This document shows, piece after piece, positions 57,034 through 64,000 of a stretch of 64,000 nt of DNA. Origin of the DNA: Spirosoma spitsbergense DSM 19989 (GTDB lineage: Bacteria; Bacteroidota; Bacteroidia; Cytophagales; Spirosomataceae). Made by a program: the position numbers and the translations under genes. The notes under the pieces are model-generated. The model saw nothing but the letters and a program-made list of their open reading frames with translations, did not search any database and had not been told where the DNA came from. Position 1 is the stretch's first letter; the number at the start of each line of letters is the position of its first letter. The stretch lies in contig NZ_KB893477.1 in the NCBI RefSeq assembly GCF_000374085.1, forward strand, positions 22,573 to 86,572, given 5' to 3'.

Positions 57034-58596
57034 CTATTGATTCCGTGTCATTTCGTGGCTGGATACCCAGTCCAGGGAGGAGATGGCGGCTGCCAGGGAA
57101 AGTTCGCCGGCAGTGACGACACCCGCCACAATCTCCGCGAACTTGTGGACATTTCCATCGCCGTAGCACCCCATCATGGTCAGGCACTCCCGCTGGGTGG
57201 GTAAACCAGTACCTCCGCCAACGGTGCCCACAATGAGGGAGGGCAGGGTGACACAGCCGTACAAATCGCCGTTGGGCAGCAGTTCCGACGTGGTGATAGC
57301 CGCCGAGGATTCGGCCAGGCAGGCTACATCCTGACCCGTAGCGATGAATAAAGCCGCCAGCCCGTTCACCGAATGCAGTCCGTTGTTGTTGGCCCCGGCC
57401 ATGAATGCGCCCAGATTGCCGATACGGGCATGCCGGTCCAGTTGCTCCGGGTCAACCTGCAGTTCCCGCAAAAGCAGGTCTTTCGGGATCACTACTTCGG
57501 CGGTGACGCGCTTGCCCCGTGTGTGGAGTGTGTTAATGAACGAGGGTTTCTTATCGGTAGCCAGATTGGACTCCAGGTAAAAATGCTCGACGTTTTCTAC
57601 CTGTTGCAACAGGTAATTGCAGGCTGCCAGCGTGGCTTTGCTCACCATATTTTGCCCCGCAGCGTCGCCGGTGGTATAACCAAACCGCAGGAAAAGCATA
57701 CGCCCGGCCTGATAAGGAGTGATGTATATCAGTTTCGCAAAGCGGGAGGTGCCTTCGGCTTCTGCCCGTAGTTCGGCTTCATGGTTGGCAATCCAGTGGG
57801 CCAGATTCCGGGCGGCACGGGCATCCGGCATCACAAAAACGGGTGCCCGCTGCATTCCTTCATCCACCACCGTGCAGGTTACCCCCCCGCACTGATTGAG
57901 CAACTTAATGCCCCGGTTATAGGAAGCCACCAGCGTACCTTCCGTGGTGGCCAATGGAATAAGAAACTCGCCCTGGGCGTGTTCGCCGTTGATGCGCAAC
58001 GGGCCAGCCAGCCCAATGGGTACTTGCGCCACGCCAACAAACTGCTCGCAGTTGCCCTGCACCACGGCGGGATTAAACCCGTAATTGGTCAGGTGAGTGG
58101 GCGTCGTTTGGGTAAACTGCTGGATGTACTCCTGCCGTTGCCGGATAATGCCCGGCGATGTATCGTCGACCAGGTCGCGGGGGATGCCTGTACTGGTGCC
58201 GGTATCAGGGGTGGCGGGCAGGGACTGTTGCAGTTCGTCGGTCACCGTAATCACCAGCGTTCCGAATGGCTGGGTCTGGAGTGTCAGTTCGAGGGTATGC
58301 TGGCCCGGTGCCAGCGGTTCCGCCCGGGCGTACGCATTCACCCGACGACGGAGGGGAAACTCAAGGGGATTGGCGACTGATATCTGACTGACTTCCAGGG
58401 CTGCGTTTCCTTCCAGTTCCAGCCGGAAGGCCGTTGAAGGATAGTCTTTCCCATCGACACGAATCCGGGTCAGACCCGTAAAGCGGGCATCGGCCAGTCG
58501 ATTTTTTAGGGAGAATGTAAAGCCATCGGGCGTGTTGTGCAGGCTATTGCGGTTGTAAAGTTGTTTCAACAGGACGTTGGGTATAAATCGAAACAT
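57034..58596 (-). CDS. Class I HMG-CoA reductase with extra N-terminal domain
   Basis: The protein has 520 residues. Catalytic part from about residue 145: VGVAQVPIGLAGPL, LATTEGTLVASYNRG (Glu), TTGDAAGQNMVSKAT, DKKPSFIN (Lys), and a C-terminal SSHEM with the histidine. It reduces HMG-CoA to mevalonate. The first roughly 140 residues form a beta-rich domain (FPLRRRVNAYARAEPLAPG) not found in the core enzyme and with no membrane helix. Most Bacteroidota use the MEP pathway, so its presence suggests a mevalonate route or a special terpenoid pathway. Confidence 0.9.
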   Translation of the reverse strand: MFRFIPNVLLKQLYNRNSLHNTPDGFTFSLKNRLADARFTGLTRIRVDGKDYPSTAFRLELEGNAALEVSQISVANPLEFPLRRRVNAYARAEPLAPGQHTLELTLQTQPFGTLVITVTDELQQSLPATPDTGTSTGIPRDLVDDTSPGIIRQRQEYIQQFTQTTPTHLTNYGFNPAVVQGNCEQFVGVAQVPIGLAGPLRINGEHAQGEFLIPLATTEGTLVASYNRGIKLLNQCGGVTCTVVDEGMQRAPVFVMPDARAARNLAHWIANHEAELRAEAEGTSRFAKLIYITPYQAGRMLFLRFGYTTGDAAGQNMVSKATLAACNYLLQQVENVEHFYLESNLATDKKPSFINTLHTRGKRVTAEVVIPKDLLLRELQVDPEQLDRHARIGNLGAFMAGANNNGLHSVNGLAALFIATGQDVACLAESSAAITTSELLPNGDLYGCVTLPSLIVGTVGGGTGLPTQRECLTMMGCYGDGNVHKFAEIVAGVVTAGELSLAAAISSLDWVSSHEMTRNQ

Positions 58597-58725
58597 TCGG
58601 TTGTTAGTTTACAGTTTACCAGTTGATGTTGTGCAGAACCATAACCCCAGCCAGTAGTAAGAAAAGTCAATAGGCTACAAACAGCAACGATCAACCGGTA
58701 AACTACAAACGTTATAGTTCACACT

Positions 58726-59493
58726 GTGTCTACGATTTCCATCATTATTCCGATTTTAAACGAAGAAAAGATGTTGCCCCTGATTTTTCGGCAGCTCCAG
58801 CAGCTATGCCCCGCCCCCGACGAGCTTATTCTTGTTGATGGGGGTAGTACTGACCAAACCGTGCCGCTGATTGAGCAATATATGGAGCGGGAACGGGTAA
58901 AGGTCGGTCACCCACCCATGCAGTTGCTCAACTGCCCGGTTGCCCGGCGTTCGAGTCAGATGAATTTGGGTGCCCGAAGCGCTACCGGTATGTATCTGTG
59001 TTTTCTGCACGCCGATACCCTGTTGCCCGCTGATGCGCTGACGGTCATCTGTCAGACGCTGGCCCAATCCGGAACGGCCGCCGGGGGCTTCATTTCGTTG
59101 ATGCGCGGGCCGTTACGAACGCGCTGGATAACGTCGTTTCACAATTACATTAAAACTTACTACGCCCCGCTCTTTTTTCGGCCCCGTCTCTTTTTTTTCA
59201 AAGGGGCGCGGCTACTCTTTGGCGACCAGGTTATTTTCTGTCGCCGGCAGCAGTTTCTGGATTGTGGCGGCTACGCCGATGAGTTACCCATTATGGAAGA
59301 AGCGGATCTGCTGCTTCGGCTGGTGCAGTACGGACGAATCCAGCAGGTAAACCGACTGGTCGAATCGTCGGACCGGCGCGTGGCCAAATGGGGTTTCTGG
59401 CGGGCGAACGGCCTGTTTCTCTACATCGGTTTTTTATGGGGTATGGGCTACCCGGCCGAAAAATTGAAACGCGTTTTTGAGGATATTCGGTGA
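58726..59493 (+). CDS. TIGR04283-type glycosyltransferase
   Basis: The protein has 255 residues. The start TISIIIPILNEEKMLPLIF, then VDGGSTDQTVPLI, FLHADTLLPADAL and FGDQVIFCRRQQFLDCGGYA, matches the family annotated as arsenosugar biosynthesis glycosyltransferase, group 2. Its common partner TIGR04282 is at 54110-54712 on the other strand, so the pair is split here by four kilobases. The GTG at 58726 is read as start. Confidence 0.85.
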   Translation: MSTISIIIPILNEEKMLPLIFRQLQQLCPAPDELILVDGGSTDQTVPLIEQYMERERVKVGHPPMQLLNCPVARRSSQMNLGARSATGMYLCFLHADTLLPADALTVICQTLAQSGTAAGGFISLMRGPLRTRWITSFHNYIKTYYAPLFFRPRLFFFKGARLLFGDQVIFCRRQQFLDCGGYADELPIMEEADLLLRLVQYGRIQQVNRLVESSDRRVAKWGFWRANGLFLYIGFLWGMGYPAEKLKRVFEDIR

Positions 59494-59501
59494 GGGGAAA
59501 C

Positions 59502-59567
59502 GCTAAATTCCGTCAGTACGTTGACGCAATTTAGCTAAATTGCGTCAACGTACTGACGGAATTTAGC
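59502..59567. repeat. 66-bp perfect palindrome before an AAA/DUF4143 gene
   Basis: Bases 59502-59534 and 59535-59567 are exact reverse complements with an AGCT centre and no loop. Key strings in each arm are GCTAAATTCCGTCAGTACG and TTGACGCAATTTAG. The ATG of the downstream gene lies 11 bases after it, and part of the core (AATTTAGCTAAATTGCG) is repeated between palindrome and ATG. Confidence 0.95.
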
Positions 59568-59578
59568 TAAATTGCGGT

Positions 59579-60724
59579 ATGGACTATGACCGATACCTGC
59601 TCCCTATTCTAACGGAACACCTTGTTCCAAACAAGGTCAATCTTATTTTTGGTACCCGGCGGGTTGGTAAAACGTACCTCATCCATCAGTTGCTGGCCCA
59701 TACTGGCTACCGAACGCTGGTGCTGGCCGGTGAAGATATAGACACGCAGCAACTGCTGGCTCCACGCAGTATTGCTAACTACCGGCGGCTACTGGAAGGC
59801 ATCGACTTGCTGATTATTGATGAAGCACAGGAGATACCTGACATCGGCCCAATTTTAAAACTGATTGTCGATCATGTTTCGCCCCTGCGCATCATCGTTA
59901 CCGGCTCGTCGGCGTTCGATTTGGCGAATATATCGGGCGAGCCGCTAACAGGCAGGGCTTTCACACACCAGCTTTATCCGCTGGCTCAACGGGAACTATC
60001 ACCCTACGAAAACAGGCTCGAAACCCGGCAACGGCTGGACGACCGGCTGATTTATGGCAGCTATCCCGAGCTGTTTCAGCTTCCAACCAACAGCCGCCGG
60101 GAACAATACCTGACCAATTTGGTCAATGCCTATCTGTTGAAAGATATTCTGGCCTTTGAGGGGGTGCGTAACGCGGCTAAAATCAAAGACCTACTCCGGC
60201 TCATTGCTTTTCAGGTGGGAAAAGAAGTATCGATGGAAGAGATTGGACGGCAATTGCAAATGAGCAAAAATACCGTCGAGAAATACATCGATCTGTTTAC
60301 TAAAGTGTTCATTCTGGTGCGCGTTGGCGGATTTAGCCGAAATCTGCGTCGGGAAGTAACCAAAACTACCCGGTTATTTTTCACGGATACAGGCATTCGA
60401 AACGCGCTCATCGGTGATTTTCGTCCGCTATCGCTACGAACCGATACGGGTGAACTCTGGGAAAACTACCTGATTGCCGAACGACTGAAAACGATACAGG
60501 CCCAGCAACGACTGGTTACTGGCTACTTCTGGCGTACTTACGATCAGCAGGAAATTGACTGGCTCGAACTGGAAAATGGTTTGCTTCGCGCCTACGAGTT
60601 TAAATGGTCTGTCAACCCCGTCACGCTGGCGCGGGTGAAAGCTCCGAAGGCCTTCGCTAACAACTATCCTGATGCGTCATTTGAAGTTATACACCGGGAT
60701 AATTACCTCGATTTTATTGAGTAA
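59579..60724 (+). CDS. AAA_14/DUF4143 ATPase, second copy
   Basis: The protein has 381 residues. Walker A is GTRRVGKTYL at about 25-34, Walker B LLIIDEAQEIPDI, and sensor RIIVTGSSAFDL. Then LYPLAQRELSPYE, a helical linker, a winged-helix-like MEEIGRQLQMSKNTVEKYI, and a nuclease-like C-terminus (QQEIDWLELENG). Distant from the copy at 54863. Directly preceded by a 66-bp palindrome that must shape its transcription or mobility. Confidence 0.85.
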   Translation: MDYDRYLLPILTEHLVPNKVNLIFGTRRVGKTYLIHQLLAHTGYRTLVLAGEDIDTQQLLAPRSIANYRRLLEGIDLLIIDEAQEIPDIGPILKLIVDHVSPLRIIVTGSSAFDLANISGEPLTGRAFTHQLYPLAQRELSPYENRLETRQRLDDRLIYGSYPELFQLPTNSRREQYLTNLVNAYLLKDILAFEGVRNAAKIKDLLRLIAFQVGKEVSMEEIGRQLQMSKNTVEKYIDLFTKVFILVRVGGFSRNLRREVTKTTRLFFTDTGIRNALIGDFRPLSLRTDTGELWENYLIAERLKTIQAQQRLVTGYFWRTYDQQEIDWLELENGLLRAYEFKWSVNPVTLARVKAPKAFANNYPDASFEVIHRDNYLDFIE

Positions 60725-60790
60725 CCTTGCTGGTTGAGACGTGCGTTTTACAAGCCCGGAACAACTTCGCTTCTCACCGGTTAAAAACGT

Positions 60791-61675
60791 ATGTTCACTA
60801 TTCCTGCCTTCGATTACGTAGCCTCTCCGCTAATGGTGCTTTTCTTCGGGTTACTGCTGCTTATCCAGTGGCGGTATCCGCTGCGCAAACAGCACTACGT
60901 GCCACTGCGCCGGATAATCCGCAATATTAGCGTAGCATTACCCACCTTTGTTGTACTGCGGCTGGCCCTGTTGCCGTTGCCACTGCTCACCGCTGTCTGG
61001 GCCAGAGACAACAATATTGGGCTGATTAACTGGCTGTTTCCTGAGCAGGGTGTGGGCGCGTGGGTAGGGTATGGGCTGGGTTTTCTGGTTTTCGACTATG
61101 CCTATTACTGGTGGCATTACGCCACGCACCGGGTCGGTTTCCTCTACCGTTTTCATCAGGTACACCACTCCGACCTGGATATGGATACGTCCACCGCCAT
61201 TCGGTTTCATTTTGTCGAACTGCTGATGAGTGTTGCGTTTCGGGTGTTGGTCGTGCTGGTGTTTGGCATTGGTTTCTGGGTGGCTATTGTTTATGAGGTG
61301 GTTTTTGAGACAGCCGCGCAGTTTCATCATTCAAACTGGAAGTTGCCCAAATGGGTCGAAGCAACGATCAACGTCCTGTTCGTTACGCCCCGAGTGCACG
61401 GCATTCACCATTCCATTGTCCGCGACGAGTTTAACTCCAATTGGGGGACGGTCTTTTCACTCTGGGACCGCCTGCACGGTACGCACCGGATGGACATTGC
61501 CCAGCGGGAATTGATAATAGGTGTGCCTGCCTACCGGGATGACGACGAGCTTACGGTGGGTAAACTACTGGCTATGCCGTTCCGGAAACAGCGCGACTGG
61601 AAGCTGCCCAACGGCGAACAGCCTGAAACGCGGACCAAAACGGAAACGTTGCCGGACAGTGAAACAGACAACTGA
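60791..61675 (+). CDS. Fatty acid hydroxylase / sterol desaturase family protein
   Basis: The protein has 294 residues with four or five membrane helices. The three His boxes are visible: HYATH, HQVHHSD and HGIHHS (with FHHSN as an extra), which bind two irons. It hydroxylates or desaturates a lipid or carotenoid-type substrate. The charged C-terminal 50 residues are probably disordered. It follows the AAA gene by 66 bases. Confidence 0.9.
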   Translation: MFTIPAFDYVASPLMVLFFGLLLLIQWRYPLRKQHYVPLRRIIRNISVALPTFVVLRLALLPLPLLTAVWARDNNIGLINWLFPEQGVGAWVGYGLGFLVFDYAYYWWHYATHRVGFLYRFHQVHHSDLDMDTSTAIRFHFVELLMSVAFRVLVVLVFGIGFWVAIVYEVVFETAAQFHHSNWKLPKWVEATINVLFVTPRVHGIHHSIVRDEFNSNWGTVFSLWDRLHGTHRMDIAQRELIIGVPAYRDDDELTVGKLLAMPFRKQRDWKLPNGEQPETRTKTETLPDSETDN

Positions 61676-61792
61676 CCGTTTATGCTAATCACTACCGGAT
61701 TGTGCGGTAATTTTTGGGTGCTGATGTCTTTGTGAACTATCGTCGACTAATCAGTTCCGTATCGGCGAAACGCAACTTTTACTAAGCATTCC

Positions 61793-63136
61793 ATGGAAAA
61801 CAGGCGTGATTTTATAAAGAAAGTAGGCATTGGCTCGGTTGGTGTAGCCATGGGCAGTTCCGTTTACGGGATGAGCGCCAAAAGCTATAACCGAATCATT
61901 GGGGCCAACGCGCTGATTCGGGTAGCAGCTATTGGCGTTAACAGCCGGGGCAACAGCATGGGCGGCACCATTGCCGGTCAGAAGAATGCCGAAGTCGGCA
62001 CGGTTTGCGACGTGGATTCCCGCGCTATTCCGAAGGCCATAAAAACCATTCTGGGTACCAAACAAACCCAGACACCCAAATCTGAGAAAGACTGCCGCCG
62101 GGTGCTGGAAGATAAATCAATCGACGCCATCTACATCGCCACGCCTGACCACTGGCACGCGCCACTGACCATTATGGGGTGTCAGGCGGGTAAGCACGTG
62201 TACGTTGAAAAGCCACTCAGTCATAATCCGCACGAAGGTGAGCTGGCGGTTGCCGCAGCCCGTAAATATAATCGGGTTGTGCAGATGGGTGCCCAACGGC
62301 GGTCGGCCCCGGTGCTGACGCAGGGTATCGAACAACTGCATCAGGGCATCATCGGGCGCGTGTACATGGCCAAAACCTGGTATACCAACAACCGGAAGGC
62401 AACGGTACTGAAACCCGGAACCGTGCCCGACTGGCTCGATTACGAGTTATGGCAGGGACCCGCCCCCCGAATGGCTTTTAAAGACAACCTTATCCACTAC
62501 AACTGGCACTGGTTCTGGCACTGGGGCACGGGCGAAGCCCTGAACAACGGTACCCACGAGGTCGACGTGGCCCGCTGGGGATTAGGGGTCGATTTCCCGA
62601 TTCGGGTTAGCTCCGTTGGGGGACGGTATGAATTCAAAGACGACTGGGAAGCCCCCGATACCCAGGTTATCATTATGGATTATCCGGGCCGCGTGTCGCT
62701 GATGTGGGAATCCCGAAGCTCGAACGGACGCAAGATAGAAGGGCAGGACCGGGGCATCATCTTCTACGGCGAAAAGGGTAGTCTGGATACGGGGGGTGAT
62801 AATTATACGGTGTATGACCTGGATGGGAAACTGGTAAAAGAAGTGAAGTCGGTAGACGAAGGGGATGTGCAGGGTCGTAATACCGCCAGCCCGAGCTTAG
62901 GGATGGACAACTTACACGTCATGGATTTTCTGGATGCCATCCGGAACAACCGCCGACCGAACTGCGACGTAGAAACGGGTTATAAGAGTGTGGTGGCGAT
63001 GCAACTGGGCAACATTGCCTGGCGCACGGGGCGCGGGCTGGCTATCGACCCTAAAAACGGGCATATCATCGGCGACAGTGACGCGCAGAAACTATGGAGC
63101 CGAACCTACGAAAAAGGCTGGGAACCTAAGGTGTAA
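61793..63136 (+). CDS. Tat-exported Gfo/Idh/MocA family oxidoreductase
   Basis: The protein has 447 residues. Twin-arginine start MENRRDFIKKVGIGSVGVAM, a Rossmann domain with VAAIGVNSRGNSMGG, then HVYVEKPLSHNPHEG with the catalytic lysine of the family's EKP motif. The C-terminal part (GTGEALNNGTHEVDVARWGL) is the substrate domain. NAD(P)-dependent; acts on a sugar or related compound in the periplasm. Such proteins are numerous in Bacteroidota. Confidence 0.9.
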   Translation: MENRRDFIKKVGIGSVGVAMGSSVYGMSAKSYNRIIGANALIRVAAIGVNSRGNSMGGTIAGQKNAEVGTVCDVDSRAIPKAIKTILGTKQTQTPKSEKDCRRVLEDKSIDAIYIATPDHWHAPLTIMGCQAGKHVYVEKPLSHNPHEGELAVAAARKYNRVVQMGAQRRSAPVLTQGIEQLHQGIIGRVYMAKTWYTNNRKATVLKPGTVPDWLDYELWQGPAPRMAFKDNLIHYNWHWFWHWGTGEALNNGTHEVDVARWGLGVDFPIRVSSVGGRYEFKDDWEAPDTQVIIMDYPGRVSLMWESRSSNGRKIEGQDRGIIFYGEKGSLDTGGDNYTVYDLDGKLVKEVKSVDEGDVQGRNTASPSLGMDNLHVMDFLDAIRNNRRPNCDVETGYKSVVAMQLGNIAWRTGRGLAIDPKNGHIIGDSDAQKLWSRTYEKGWEPKV

Positions 63137-63169
63137 AGACGAGACGTTGAAGGCTGCGTTTCATACGCT

Positions 63170-63300
63170 GTCTGGCTGTGGAAGGGCATTAACGCGGGGA
63201 TGAATTACCCCGACGAGACAAGTCAGGGTATCCGTATGAATTTGAGGTCAACGATGTAAAGCGCACCACAATTCCGCTATCGGGCAAGCAGGCGTACTAA
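63170..63300 (+). pseudogene. Degraded 3' end of a coding sequence
   Basis: One frame reads WLWKGINAGMNYPDETSQG and another, after a one-base shift, YPYEFEVNDVKRTTIPLSG and KQAY before TAA at 63298-63300. Together they look like the frameshifted tail of a larger protein, with nothing recognisable before about 63150. Family unknown. Confidence 0.35.
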
Positions 63301-63537
63301 ACTGGCCTGGTTAGGTCTATGGACTTTAATGGGCTGAGAGCGTCTGGATTCAAAACCAGGCCTACACTCGGTCGATATCGTCCAGGCTGACATCCCGGGT
63401 GCTTTTTCGAACAATCAAATTGACTACAGGTTCAATGGTTATTTATTTCCGGGTAAAGACCATTGGGTTAAAATCATCCTGAAAAAGAGTAATAAAAACC
63501 CAGCTTTACATAATCGGCATTTATACAACACCTCTCA
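63301..63537. other. Region without a confident gene
   Basis: An open plus-strand frame from about 63387 to 63564 (GAFSNNQIDYRFNGYLFPG in its middle) has no start codon and runs into a hairpin. It may be another fragment of the same decayed gene or chance. Confidence 0.35.
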
Positions 63538-63591
63538 GAATAACACAACGCCCGGCCCCTTGTGAAAAAGGGGCCGGGCGTTGTGTTATTC
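63538..63591. terminator. Very strong 24-bp hairpin
   Basis: A perfect 24-bp stem (63538-63561 with 63568-63591) with a 6-base GTGAAA loop; the centre is GC-rich (CGCCCGGCCCCTT/AAGGGGCCGGGCG) and the ends AT-rich. Probably a bidirectional terminator between the remnants on both sides. Confidence 0.8.
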
Positions 63592-63607
63592 TACTATTAC
63601 CCTCCTT

Positions 63608-63733
63608 CTATCTATTCTCGACCCAAATGTAAAATAAGCCTTTACTAAAGCTGGCAATGGCTGTTTCCAGATGTTTAAAGTTGGAATATACTTCCCCTTT
63701 GTACTTAACGCTTTTAAACGACTTAGCGGCCAT
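63608..63733 (-). CDS. Possible short gene or gene fragment at the window edge
   Basis: Minus-strand frame of 41 residues from the ATG at 63733 (MAAKSFKSVKYKGEVYSNF, ending GLFYIWVENR). Composition looks protein-like, and the same frame is open for about 15 codons before the ATG. No family. The remaining bases to 64000 hold nothing I can support. Confidence 0.3.
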   Translation of the reverse strand: MAAKSFKSVKYKGEVYSNFKHLETAIASFSKGLFYIWVENR

Positions 63734-64000
63734 TTGCTGGTTGAAATTGGTCTCATTATAACGTATTGCAATGATGGTTTAGATTACCCACTGAGGCACA
63801 GAGTAATAGGTTCTCCAGCCAATTTTTCGAGAATACCTGCCCACTCGCCCGTGAGGCCGGACAATATAAACTCGGCTCTTTTTTGCGCACAGACGGACTA
63901 CTCGGCGTAAAATTGTACAGCAACGCAAAGCCCCGCACATGGGCCGTGGTTGTGCTTAGACTCGCATGAAAATGACCGCAAGCGTACACATGCCGTGTTA

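Overview
The window looks like a chromosome of the Bacteroidota, most likely a Cytophagales relative of Spirosoma. The reasons are promoters of the TTTG-N19-TAnnTTTG type, few clear Shine-Dalgarno sites, DUF4468 and DUF4494 proteins, a BBP2-type porin, and the paired TIGR04282/TIGR04283 glycosyltransferases. About 46.3 kb of it is most of a siphovirus-like prophage whose left end lies outside the window. The rest, about 46.5-64 kb, is ordinary chromosome.

Prophage layout. Bases 1-8.1 kb hold the end of one phage gene, a first accessory island (about 95-6000), and tail genes just upstream of the tape measure: a homopolymer-frameshifted gene at 6017-6752, a structural-looking protein at 6736-7542, and a secreted DUF4468 protein. 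At 8207 a tape-measure gene starts but breaks off after about 130 codons. A second accessory island follows (about 8650-15205), and then the complete tape measure gene (15272-18778). Bases 18.8-31.5 kb carry the distal tail, fibres and adhesins, including an SGNH-hydrolase fibre and a collagen-like fibre. Bases 31.9-34.6 kb carry a lysis cassette. On the minus strand, 34.7-43.8 kb carry early genes: an RNA polymerase alpha-CTD-like protein, a DNA methyltransferase, a DUF5131 protein, a VRR-NUC nuclease, a DnaC-like helicase loader, and a replication initiator whose gene contains iteron-like repeats. The LexA-type repressor and the tyrosine integrase close the prophage at 43.98-46.3 kb.

The most unusual part is the pair of accessory islands. 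Both have the same architecture: a leftward secreted protein; a leftward two-gene unit (HicBA in island 1, a HicB-like pair in island 2); a small rightward XRE regulator; an operator followed by a structured RNA leader; a 132-aa acidic protein; an antirepressor-like protein; two overlapping small genes; homing-type endonucleases; and a leftward cargo gene. The backbone genes are close paralogues while the cargo differs. The two antirepressor-like proteins share a C-terminal half but carry different N-terminal domains (Rha versus AntA/AntB). Island 2, with the broken tape-measure start, lies between two identical copies of a roughly 29-bp leader, which suggests it arrived by recombination at the tape measure gene. 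Three tail genes share that leader motif, and in each the motif can pair with the bases next to the start codon.

Chromosomal part. It holds an acyl-CoA reductase (LuxC-like), a ferredoxin with a textbook promoter, a porin plus ammonium transporter pair, a leftward group of two small proteins and three glycosyltransferases, two AAA/DUF4143 ATPases each preceded by a palindrome ending 11-14 bp before the start codon, a purine nucleoside phosphorylase, a class I HMG-CoA reductase with an extra N-terminal domain, a fatty acid hydroxylase/sterol desaturase, a Tat-exported Gfo/Idh/MocA oxidoreductase, and gene remnants at the right edge.
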